A program made the position numbers and the translations under genes. 64,000 nucleotides of DNA, taken from positions 124,001-188,000 of the forward strand of contig NZ_BCVE01000004.1 in the NCBI RefSeq assembly GCF_001591585.1, given 5' to 3'. Below, in pieces: positions 27,972 to 35,094 of this stretch (within the stretch, counting starts at the first letter, position 1; every line of letters begins with the position of its first letter). This DNA comes from Niallia circulans NBRC 13626. GTDB taxonomy: Bacteria > Bacillota > Bacilli > Bacillales > Cytobacillaceae. A model generated the notes under the pieces. It did no database searches and had not been told where the DNA came from. It saw only the letters and a program-made list of their open reading frames with translations.

Positions 27972-28103
27972 ATGCCACATACTTCTGATAATGATAAAAA
28001 AGCAAAAGACAATAATGCATTGCGTCATGAAAAGAACATGATGCGTGAAAAAAACCGCAAAAAAGGCAAACATCAATATAGTAAAAAGACAGACCATCTG
28101 TAA
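27972..28103 (+). CDS. Small basic DUF3941-like protein
   Basis: A 43-residue protein, MPHTSDNDKKAKDNNALR then KNMMREKNRKKGKHQYSKKT and a final DHL. It is strongly basic and without hydrophobic segments, matching the small DUF3941 family found in many Bacillus genomes (recalled). AAAGGAG lies before the ATG at 27972. A terminator follows 27 bases after the stop. It may share the yitS transcript (90-base gap). Function unknown. Confidence 0.75.
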   Translation: MPHTSDNDKKAKDNNALRHEKNMMREKNRKKGKHQYSKKTDHL

Positions 28104-28130
28104 GAAGATGGTTGCTAGATGAATACGAAA

Positions 28131-28161
28131 AAAGAGCTGCCAGATTTTAAGGCAGTTCTTT
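28131..28161. terminator. Bidirectional terminator
   Basis: AAAGAGCTGCC (28131-28141) pairs with GGCAGTTCTTT (28151-28161) with one G-T pair. T runs flank it on both strands, so it can end the DUF3941 gene and the minus-strand unit from cvfB. Confidence 0.75.
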
Positions 28162-28173
28162 TTGATTGAGACT

Positions 28174-28317
28174 CTAGTTCAGTTTTTGTATATCTCTATC
28201 TTCTGTAAAGTGATGGAAATTAGTTTTTTGTTCCCTTTTGACTTCTTCTACTGTCGAAACAGGCTCTAAGACGAGCACCTCCTGAATTCCTAGATCTTTT
28301 CTAAAGAAAAAGGGCAT
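28174..28317 (-). CDS. Possible 47-residue protein after cvfB
   Basis: An ATG frame from 28317 to a TAG at 28176 reads MPFFFRKDLGIQEVLVLEPV, then STVEEVKREQ, ending RDIQKLN. It lies 44 bases after cvfB on the same strand and ends 12 bases before a bidirectional terminator, so it would fall in the same transcript. The composition looks protein-like (mixed charged helix), but the ribosome site is poor and I do not recognise a family. It may be chance. Confidence 0.4.
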   Translation of the reverse strand: MPFFFRKDLGIQEVLVLEPVSTVEEVKREQKTNFHHFTEDRDIQKLN

Positions 28318-28361
28318 CCCAAAGCTATAACCACTTTGAAATCCCCTATTTAACCTACATT

Positions 28362-29243
28362 TTAATTTTTTTGATTATCTTCCTTTAAATATGTCCAGCC
28401 TTCTTCTTGGTATACTTTATTTTCTTTCATTAGTCTCCCAAGTGCTCGTTTAAACGAACCTTTGCTTAAATTAAAGCGTTCCTTTATATCCTCTGGCATA
28501 CTCTTGTCTCCATAAGGCATTGCGCCTTTTCGAGTTATTAAATAATCCAAAATTAGTTGGGAATCTTTATCAAGCGCTTCTTCTTTTCTTGGCAATAACG
28601 ATACATTTACTGTTCCATCAAGCTTAACATCTATGATGCGCCCATTTACTTTTTCCCCTAATCTTGGTTCCTTGCCTCGCTCAGATTCATGGATAAATCC
28701 TTTATAGCCTTCTGCTGTATAAATCCAGCTTCCTACTTTTGCTGTTCGATAAATGTACCCATGAATATTTTTATTAAAATCTTCTCTTGTTGCTTTTGCT
28801 GCCATCTCTTCAATAACAGGATCTGTTGCTGGTTTTACATATAAATAGTTATTCTTATTTACCTTTAATGTTATATAAAGCATATCGCCCACTTCTGGCC
28901 ATACCTCTTCATGTACTGGTAAATCATCTTCTCCTAACAGCATGTCCTTTTTCAACCCAATATCAAAGAAACAGCCAATTCCTTCTTTGCGGTCTGTTAC
29001 TTTCACCCAGTCGTATTTACCAACCGCAATAGATGGAATAAAGGTACTTGAGCAAGCTCTTCCCTGTGAATCACTGTAAATAAAAACGCGGACTTCATCA
29101 CCTTCTTCAAATTTCTGATCAGTTTCACTAAAGTGTAAAAGCACATCCTCGTCTTCCTCTTCAATTGTCAAAAAATACCCAAAAGATGCAATCCTAGCAA
29201 CTGTTAATATTTCTACGCGTCCCATATAATCTCTTAACGACAT
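28362..29243 (-). CDS. cvfB: S1-domain RNA-binding protein CvfB (YitL)
   Basis: A 293-residue protein with three S1-like beta-barrel domains followed by a C-terminal winged helix. Domain starts are seen at MGRVEILTVARIASFGYFL, GKYDWVKVTDRKEGIGCFFD (about 73-92) and GYIYRTAKVGSWIYTAEGYK (about 142-161). The winged helix covers about 225-290 with IKERFNLSKGSFKRALGRLM. It corresponds to S. aureus CvfB, a post-transcriptional regulator of virulence, and to B. subtilis YitL. It should bind RNA in the cytosol. It is divergent from yajQ/yitK, as in B. subtilis. Confidence 0.9.
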   Translation of the reverse strand: MSLRDYMGRVEILTVARIASFGYFLTIEEEDEDVLLHFSETDQKFEEGDEVRVFIYSDSQGRACSSTFIPSIAVGKYDWVKVTDRKEGIGCFFDIGLKKDMLLGEDDLPVHEEVWPEVGDMLYITLKVNKNNYLYVKPATDPVIEEMAAKATREDFNKNIHGYIYRTAKVGSWIYTAEGYKGFIHESERGKEPRLGEKVNGRIIDVKLDGTVNVSLLPRKEEALDKDSQLILDYLITRKGAMPYGDKSMPEDIKERFNLSKGSFKRALGRLMKENKVYQEEGWTYLKEDNQKN

Positions 29244-29336
29244 TTTGTTTCCTCCTTAAATTCTTGTCTATTTCAACTTTATCTATATTCTGCTATCCTA
29301 ATTATTCCCTTATTAACGAATACTTCATGCCTAAAG

Positions 29337-29365
29337 TTGTTACAACTGCTTAATTTTACTATAAT
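29337..29365 (+). promoter_or_regulatory. Sigma-A promoter of yajQ
   Basis: TTGTTA (29337-29342) and TATAAT (29360-29365) are 17 bases apart, 75 bases before the yajQ start. Confidence 0.6.
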
Positions 29366-29440
29366 ACAAGCATAAAAGAAATTGGATTTACTACAGATGC
29401 TTTTAATTCGTGCTAAATTCCAATTAATCAGGAGGTAAAT

Positions 29441-29935
29441 ATGGCAAAAGAAAGTTCATTTGACATTGTATCCAAGGTAGATTTTTCGGAGGTTACGAAT
29501 GCTGTCCAGCTTGCAATGAAAGAAATTCAAAATCGCTATGATTTTAAAGGGAGCAAAAGTAATGTGACGCTGGACAAAGAAGAACTGGTTCTTGTTTCAG
29601 ATGATGAATATAAATTAGAACAGCTAAAAGATGTCCTTATTAGCAAAATGTTTAAACGTGGTATTCCTATTAAAAACTTAGATTATGGCAAAATCGAAGG
29701 TGCTTCCGGCGGTACAGTTCGTCAAAGAGCGAAATTAGTGCAGGGAATTGATAGAGATAATGCCAAAATTATTAATACATTAATTAAAAACAGTGGCTTA
29801 AAAGTGAAAACTCAACAACAGGATGATCAAATTCGGGTTACTGCTAAAAGCCGTGATGATTTACAAAAAATTATTGCTGCTGTGAAAGATGAATCAAAAA
29901 TTACGATTGATGTACAGTTTGTCAATTATCGTTAA
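29441..29935 (+). CDS. yajQ: YajQ-family nucleotide-binding protein (YitK)
   Basis: A 164-residue cytosolic UPF0234 protein. It has the characteristic start [18 protein letters not shown] and [34 protein letters not shown] (about 73-92) follows, then [20 protein letters not shown] (about 129). Two ferredoxin-like halves bind RNA or nucleotides. In Xanthomonas a member responds to cyclic di-GMP; no such role is shown for Bacillus. AGGAGGTAAAT precedes the ATG. B. subtilis has the same neighbour pair yitK-yitL. The downstream gap holds the hairpin repeat array. Confidence 0.93.
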   Translation: MAKESSFDIVSKVDFSEVTNAVQLAMKEIQNRYDFKGSKSNVTLDKEELVLVSDDEYKLEQLKDVLISKMFKRGIPIKNLDYGKIEGASGGTVRQRAKLVQGIDRDNAKIINTLIKNSGLKVKTQQQDDQIRVTAKSRDDLQKIIAAVKDESKITIDVQFVNYR

Positions 29936-29962
29936 TTAGAAATAACAACGAACACCAAGCTG

Positions 29963-30205
29963 GTCAACGCCACTTTTCTTTCAGCACAAGATATTTATGG
30001 TGTTCATCATGTGTATGAACACCACTTTTCTTTCAAAACAAGGTATTTATGGTGTTCATCATGCGGATGAACACCACTTTTCTTTCAAAAAATGTATTTT
30101 TAACGTTCATCATGCGGATGAACACCACTTTTCTTTCAAAACAAGATAATTATGGTGTTCATTAAACAAAGGAACGCCACTTTAATCAAAAACTTTCATC
30201 ATGCT
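29963..30205. repeat. Tandem 52-bp repeat array forming hairpins
   Basis: Four near-identical units begin at 29963, 30015, 30067 and 30118 (52, 52, 51 and 52 bases), with a decayed fifth from 30170. The unit core is CACTTTTCTTTCAAAACAAG. At unit joints GGTGTTCATC-ATGCG-GATGAACACC and variants form 9-10 bp hairpins. The paired bases are better kept than the loop, and one variant stem (GTTCATC/GATGAAC, near 30105) loses the outer pairs. No open frame runs through the array. It lies between yajQ (ends 29935) and the dehydrogenase gene. It could be a terminator array, a protein-binding array or a REP-like element. Confidence 0.9.
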
Positions 30206-30254
30206 TACCCCTTCTTTTCCACAACTCCATATCACTCAACCCTATTTTTACCAT

Positions 30255-30278
30255 GTTTATTTAAAAAAATTTGGGAAA
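30255..30278 (+). promoter_or_regulatory. Candidate sigma-B promoter of the stress dehydrogenase
   Basis: GTTTAT (30255-30260), 12 bases, then GGGAAA (30273-30278). This fits the sigma-B pattern GTTTWW-N12-15-GGGWAW. It ends 39 bases before the start codon. B. subtilis relatives of the downstream gene (Gsp39/YdaD type) are sigma-B controlled. Confidence 0.55.
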
Positions 30279-30317
30279 AATAAGTAAACATGTACAGAAT
30301 TAGAAGGAGTGATTGAA

Positions 30318-31193
30318 TTGACTAATAGTAATAAGGAACAATTACAACAAACATTTCCACCACAGCATCAAGATCAGCAGCCAGGCATTCAGACAGAGAT
30401 GAATCCTATACCTAAAGATGTCGATCCCTCTTATAAAGGCTCTGAAAAATTAAAAGGAAAAACTGCTATCATCACTGGAGGCGATAGTGGAATCGGCCGT
30501 TCTGTTGCTATCTATTATGCAAAAGAAGGTGCTGATATCACTATCGTATACTTAGATGAGCATGACGATGCCCAAAAGACGAAAGAATTAGTTGAAGCTG
30601 AAGGAGTAAAGTGCTTACTGCTTGCTGGAGATATTGGTGATGAAGGCTTCTGTAAAGAGGTTGTAAAAAAGACAGTTTCAGAATTTGGCAAGGTTAATAT
30701 TCTCGTAAATAATGCTGCAGAGCAACATCCACAATCAAGCATTCTAGATATCACGTCAGAACAATTAGAAAAAACTTTCCGCACCAATATTTTCTCAATG
30801 TTTCACTTAACAAAAGCCACTCTGCCCCACTTACAAAAAGGAGATGCGATTATTAATACAACGTCTATTACTGCGTATAAAGGTAATGAGACATTAATTG
30901 ATTATTCCGCAACAAAAGGAGCTATTACGGCTTTCACTCGCTCCTTATCAGGCTCTCTTGCGGAACAAGGGATTCGAGTCAATGGGGTAGCACCAGGACC
31001 AATTTGGACTCCACTTATCCCATCTACTTTTGATAGTGAGCAAGTTGCTTCATTTGGAGGAAATACTCCTTTTAAACGCGCTGGCCAACCTTGTGAACTT
31101 GCCCCAGCGTATGTATATTTAGCCAGCAATGATTCTACCTATGTAACTGGACAGGTTATCCATGTCAACGGCGGTACGATTGTTAACGGCTAA
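30318..31193 (+). CDS. Short-chain dehydrogenase, general-stress type (YdaD/YhdF-like)
   Basis: A 291-residue NAD(P)-dependent oxidoreductase. The TTG start at 30318 was chosen, with AAGGAGTG seven bases upstream; GTG 30309 overlaps that site. An N-terminal tail rich in Gln and Pro (LQQTFPPQHQDQQPG) leads to the Rossmann fold: TGGDSGIGRS (about 53-62), NNAAEQHP, the catalytic YSATKGA (Tyr-x-x-x-Lys, about 198) and a C-terminal VTGQVIHVNGGTIVNG. It belongs with the B. subtilis general stress proteins YdaD, YhdF and YhxC. The substrate is unknown. A sigma-B-like promoter lies upstream and a strong terminator downstream, so it is transcribed alone. Confidence 0.92.
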   Translation: MTNSNKEQLQQTFPPQHQDQQPGIQTEMNPIPKDVDPSYKGSEKLKGKTAIITGGDSGIGRSVAIYYAKEGADITIVYLDEHDDAQKTKELVEAEGVKCLLLAGDIGDEGFCKEVVKKTVSEFGKVNILVNNAAEQHPQSSILDITSEQLEKTFRTNIFSMFHLTKATLPHLQKGDAIINTTSITAYKGNETLIDYSATKGAITAFTRSLSGSLAEQGIRVNGVAPGPIWTPLIPSTFDSEQVASFGGNTPFKRAGQPCELAPAYVYLASNDSTYVTGQVIHVNGGTIVNG

Positions 31194-31215
31194 ATCTTTT
31201 CATATAAATTCACTC

Positions 31216-31250
31216 AGAACCGCTCGCATGCATTTTGCGAGCGGTTCTTT
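31216..31250 (+). terminator. Terminator after the stress dehydrogenase
   Basis: AGAACCGCTCGC (31216-31227) pairs perfectly with GCGAGCGGTTCT (31237-31248), followed by TTCT. The stem is GC-rich. Confidence 0.85.
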
Positions 31251-31348
31251 CTATGCAGACAATTCTCTTCTCTTCTTTTAAAATCTAGCTAATCTGGCAA
31301 CACTAGTGGCAAAAGAGATAGCAAGATTACAAAGGGAGTGTGAGAAAA

Positions 31349-33130
31349 GTGATTGATTTAGCCTCTATTTACCATCGCAGTGGAGATAATTACTGTTATT
31401 TACAAAATAAAGACGCTCTCCATATCCGGATCCGGACAAAAAAGACAAATGTCACTGAAATAGAATTAATCTATGGAGATCAATACGAAATAGTCGACTA
31501 TCAATGGGTATCCCAGCGGTTATCGATGGAAAAAAGCGGTTCTGATTCTCTATTTGATTATTGGCATTGCACGATAACAAATAAAAAAAGAGTTCGCTAT
31601 GGCTTTATTCTCCGAGATTCGGAACAGCAAGTAACTTATACAGAAAAAGGATTCTTTCCATTTATTCCAGAAGATGCTGGCTTTTACTTTTGCTTGCCAT
31701 ATCTTCACCTGAAAGACGTTTTTACTCCACCATCTTGGGTATCACAAACGATTTGGTATCAAATTTTTCCAGAGCGTTTCCGCAATGGGGATAGCTCTTT
31801 AAATCCAGTGGATACTGCACAATGGGGACAAGAGGAACCTGGCTTATATAATTTCTTCGGCGGAGACCTTCAAGGCATTATGGACGCCCTAGACTATCTT
31901 ACAGACCTTGGAATTACAGGGATTTATCTTACTCCTATTTTTCACGCTGAAAGCAATCATAAATACGATACGATTAACTATTTAGAAGTAGACCCGCAAT
32001 TTGGCGATAGGGAGATGCTTAAGAACCTTGTGAAAGAATGTCATAATCGTGGAATTCGAGTGATGCTTGATGCCGTTTTTAATCATTGCGGCTATCATTT
32101 CCCGCCCTTTCAAGATGTGCTAAAGAATGAAGAGCGTTCACGCTATAAAGATTGGTTCCATATCCATAAATTTCCTTTAAAAGAGAATGATATGCTGCAT
32201 TATGAAACATTCGGTTTCTATGAAGCTATGCCTAAATTTAATACAGCCAATCCAGAAGTAAAAGAATATCTACTTTATGTAGCGGAATATTGGATTACAG
32301 AATGTGATATTGATGGCTGGCGCTTAGATGTTGCCAATGAGATTGACCATGAATTTTGGCGTTCCTTCCGATCTGTTGTAAAATCATTAAAGCCTGACAT
32401 TTTTATTCTCGGGGAAATTTGGCATGATTCCATACCATGGTTAAGAGGAGACCAATTTGATTCGGTGATGAATTATCCATTACTAACAAAAGCATTGCAA
32501 TTTTTTGCATATGATATGATTTCTCCTCAACAATTTATGGAAGAAATGACTACAACCTTACAGGCCTATCCAGATACAGTCAATAATGTATTGTTTAATA
32601 TTATCGGCAGTCATGACACACCGCGAATCCTTCATGAATGCAGTTACCGGAAAGAACGTGTGAAGCTTTTATTTACTTTTCTTTTCACCTACCCTGGCAC
32701 CCCTTGTATATATTATGGAGATGAAATCGGCTTAGGTGGCGGCAGCGATCCTGGATGTCGAAAATGTATGCCTTGGAATACAGAAGTACATGATACGGAG
32801 CTAAAAGAATTTGTTAAGCGATTGATTCAAGTACGCAAACAAAGTTCCCTTCTTATCAATAATGGCACTTTTTATTTTTTATCCCAGTCTGATTCCTGTT
32901 TAGCCTATTATACAAAAGAAGAAGATGAAATCCTTTTAACCGTTATCAATAAGAGTGACAAGGAAGCACAATTTCTTCTACCTTTTCCATTACGCAGAAA
33001 AAAAATCTCTCTTTTATTAACAGAAGAAGAGTATGCTGCTGAATCAGATGATCTTGCCGTAATACTAGGACCATATGAATGTAGCATCCTTCGTTTCAAT
33101 ATGAATTATAAATATATCCATATAAGGTAA
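31349..33130 (+). CDS. GH13 alpha-glycosidase (neopullulanase/cyclomaltodextrinase type)
   Basis: A 593-residue enzyme with an N-terminal beta domain (about 1-115), a TIM barrel and a C-terminal beta domain. GH13 regions: LDAVFNHCG (I), DGWRLDVANEIDHEF with the nucleophile Asp (II), ILGEIWHDS with the acid Glu (III) and IGSHDTPRIL (IV). WYQIFPERFRNGD and the N-domain place it in GH13 subfamily 20, hydrolysing cyclodextrins, pullulan or maltodextrins. No signal peptide, so it acts inside the cell. The start could be GTG 31349 (ten bases after AAAGGGAG) or GTG 31340; the former spacing is better. No transporter or maltose regulator is adjacent. Confidence 0.9.
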   Translation: MIDLASIYHRSGDNYCYLQNKDALHIRIRTKKTNVTEIELIYGDQYEIVDYQWVSQRLSMEKSGSDSLFDYWHCTITNKKRVRYGFILRDSEQQVTYTEKGFFPFIPEDAGFYFCLPYLHLKDVFTPPSWVSQTIWYQIFPERFRNGDSSLNPVDTAQWGQEEPGLYNFFGGDLQGIMDALDYLTDLGITGIYLTPIFHAESNHKYDTINYLEVDPQFGDREMLKNLVKECHNRGIRVMLDAVFNHCGYHFPPFQDVLKNEERSRYKDWFHIHKFPLKENDMLHYETFGFYEAMPKFNTANPEVKEYLLYVAEYWITECDIDGWRLDVANEIDHEFWRSFRSVVKSLKPDIFILGEIWHDSIPWLRGDQFDSVMNYPLLTKALQFFAYDMISPQQFMEEMTTTLQAYPDTVNNVLFNIIGSHDTPRILHECSYRKERVKLLFTFLFTYPGTPCIYYGDEIGLGGGSDPGCRKCMPWNTEVHDTELKEFVKRLIQVRKQSSLLINNGTFYFLSQSDSCLAYYTKEEDEILLTVINKSDKEAQFLLPFPLRRKKISLLLTEEEYAAESDDLAVILGPYECSILRFNMNYKYIHIR

Positions 33131-33133
33131 TCT

Positions 33134-33176
33134 ATCAGGTGAACATCGATTAAGATGATCACCTGATTCTTTTTTT
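33134..33176 (+). terminator. Terminator after the GH13 gene
   Basis: ATCAGGTGA (33134-33142) pairs with TCACCTGAT (33159-33167), followed by TCTTTTTTT. Confidence 0.85.
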
Positions 33177-33268
33177 CCAAGAAATGAAAAATAATGATTG
33201 TTTCCTGCCTTTGAACGTACTATATTTACTATTATATCGAATTGTTACAATTGTCAGGGGGAAACAAA

Positions 33269-34174
33269 GTGAATCAGCAATCAACACCTAAATCCATTGG
33301 GATTCCACTCCTTATATCGATTATCGCTATCTCGTTTTCTGCGATTTTCGTAAAATGGTCGGAAGCACCTGCCACTATTTTAAGTATGTACAGAATGTGG
33401 CTTGCTTGTCTTATTATGATTCCTATGGTCTACATCCATCGAAATGATTTCAAAAAACTAACAAAAGGAGATTGGGCATTCTTATTTTTCTCAGGCTCTT
33501 TTTTGGCCTTACATTTTGCCCTATGGTTTAGTTCTCTTAAGTTTACTACTGTAGCCAGCTCTACGATTATATTGGCTTTACAGCCTATTGTTTCTCTCCT
33601 TGGCGGGTTTATTTTCTTTCGGGAAAGAACTACCTCTACAGCTATTATGACTATGGGGATTGCCATTATTGGGGCGATGATGATTGGCTGGGGAGATATT
33701 GGATTAGACAGCAATGCTATTATAGGGGATCTTCTTTCCTTCTTAAGTGTAATTGCTGTAGTCGGCTACTTATTAATCGGCCAAAATATTATCAAAAAAA
33801 TGACCCACTGGATCTATACCTTTACTGTTTTCTTTTTTGCTGCCTGTTTGTTAACCGTTTATAATCTACTGGCTGGCGAAGCGTTAACTGGCTATTCTGG
33901 CAGAGAATGGGGCATCTTTGTTTTGCTTGCAATTGTTCCGACACTTGCACATGTCATTAATAATTGGTTACTTAATTATATTAATGCAACTACTATTTCC
34001 ATGAGTATTCTCGGTGAGCCAGTCGGAGCTACGCTTTTAGCTGTTTTACTATTAAATGAGCAATTAATCCTCACACAACTTTTAGGTGGATTACTCGTTT
34101 TGTTCGGGGTGTTCTTTTTCCTCCTACAAAAGCAACCTAAATCTACCATTACACAAGAAAAACCAATTGGTTAG
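33269..34174 (+). CDS. DMT-superfamily (EamA) permease
   Basis: A 301-residue membrane protein with ten hydrophobic segments in two EamA repeats (about 10-140 and 155-290). It has SAIFVKWSEAPATILSMYR in helix 2 and SILGEPVGATLLAVLLLNEQ (about 245-264), the signature near the end of the second repeat. It starts with GTG at 33269, where AGGGGGAA lies seven bases before; the upstream TTG at 33242 lacks a site. Exporters of this family move amino acids or other metabolites, but the substrate here cannot be told. Probably transcribed alone. Confidence 0.85.
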   Translation: MNQQSTPKSIGIPLLISIIAISFSAIFVKWSEAPATILSMYRMWLACLIMIPMVYIHRNDFKKLTKGDWAFLFFSGSFLALHFALWFSSLKFTTVASSTIILALQPIVSLLGGFIFFRERTTSTAIMTMGIAIIGAMMIGWGDIGLDSNAIIGDLLSFLSVIAVVGYLLIGQNIIKKMTHWIYTFTVFFFAACLLTVYNLLAGEALTGYSGREWGIFVLLAIVPTLAHVINNWLLNYINATTISMSILGEPVGATLLAVLLLNEQLILTQLLGGLLVLFGVFFFLLQKQPKSTITQEKPIG

Positions 34175-34275
34175 ATGAGCAAGAAAACAGTAAGACTAAA
34201 ACATAATCAAATATAATTTTTAAAAGGCGAGCTATTCAATATATTTAAGTGTAATAGTTAATAGTGTAAATCTTA

Positions 34276-34301
34276 GGCTGGAATATTATTCCGGTCTTTT
34301 T
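34276..34301 (+). terminator. Probable terminator after the DMT permease
   Basis: CTGGAAT and ATTCCGG pair (one G-T) around ATT, followed by TCTTTTT. It is about 100 bases after the stop codon. Confidence 0.45.
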
Positions 34302-34429
34302 CATTCCAAACCCCACCAATCAATTCCTTAGAAATTGCAAAAATCTTTTCCTCTTCTGCATATTCCTAGTAAAACAGCAGACACTACTTTAAGCATCTAT
34401 CAAATTTCCAATTAGAAGATTCCTTTTTC

Positions 34430-35047
34430 ATGTTAAAAGAAAATCTATCTTTAAGTCAGTTATTTGCCACTATTATAGGCTTTAACTTAGGGACAACGCT
34501 TGTGGTGGTGCTTGGTATTACAGCAAAAGAGGATGCATGGATTACCATACTTCTATCTACCATAACCGGCTTAATTGTGTCTTCTTTTTTCTACATATAA
34601 ATGAGCTAGTACCTTCTAAAAATTTGTTTGAAATTATTGAGTTTGGGTTCAATAGATTTATGGCAATCCCTATTACCCTTGTCTATTCCCTTTATTTTTT
34701 TATCTAGCCGCAAGAACTTTCAATTGGAGAGTTTATTGAGAGAATTGATGCTCTAGCTGTTTTTATTATCATATTAGGAAAAGTTATCAAGGACTCTATC
34801 TTTATCTACTCCGGCTTAAAGGGATTAGAATATATTTTTAAACAGTCCTATCGCTTCTATGTTGTACCGATTATTTGTCTTATTTCGATGTTTTCTATTT
34901 TTCATTAGTATGGAAAAAAATGACCATCTTCGAGAAGGTGCAGTGGTGGTTCCGTATCTCTTATATATGCCTCAACAATTTGCTTTCCCTTGCTTTTTAT
35001 TATTTGTTCTATTAATCAAGAAGGTTAAATCACAAAAAAATCCCTAG
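34430..35047 (+). pseudogene. GerAB-family spore germinant-receptor permease, degraded
   Basis: Three pieces of a GerAB/GerKB-type protein lie in order. Piece 1 (34430-34600) reads MLKENLSLSQLFATIIGF, then LGTTLVVVLGITAKEDAW, the typical first helices, and ends at a TAA. Piece 2, in another frame (about 34624-34905), reads FEIIEFGFNRFMAIPI, has an in-frame TAG at 34705, then GEFIERIDALAVFIIILG and SIFIYSGLKGLEYIF, matching the region around residue 240-300 of the family. Piece 3 (about 34930-35047), shifted again, holds PYLLYMPQQFAFPCFLLFVL and a basic end. Roughly 130-180 codons are missing between pieces 1 and 2. GerAA and GerAC partners are not present. The gene cannot make a working permease. 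Confidence 0.85.
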
Positions 35048-35077
35048 ATAGCGAGTCATTTCTGCCAGCTAGGGATT
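35032..35077 (-). terminator. Terminator after asnO
   Basis: AATCCCTAG (35039-35047) pairs with CTAGGGATT (35069-35077), followed on the minus strand by a T run. It overlaps the end of the GerAB-family remnant. Confidence 0.8.
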
Positions 35078-35094
35078 GTTTAATTATTCACTAT

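Noticed and set aside
34859-35047. Separate 62-residue gene
   Set aside because: Its second half matches the C-terminal end of the GerAB-family remnant, and its first half overlaps piece 2 in another frame.
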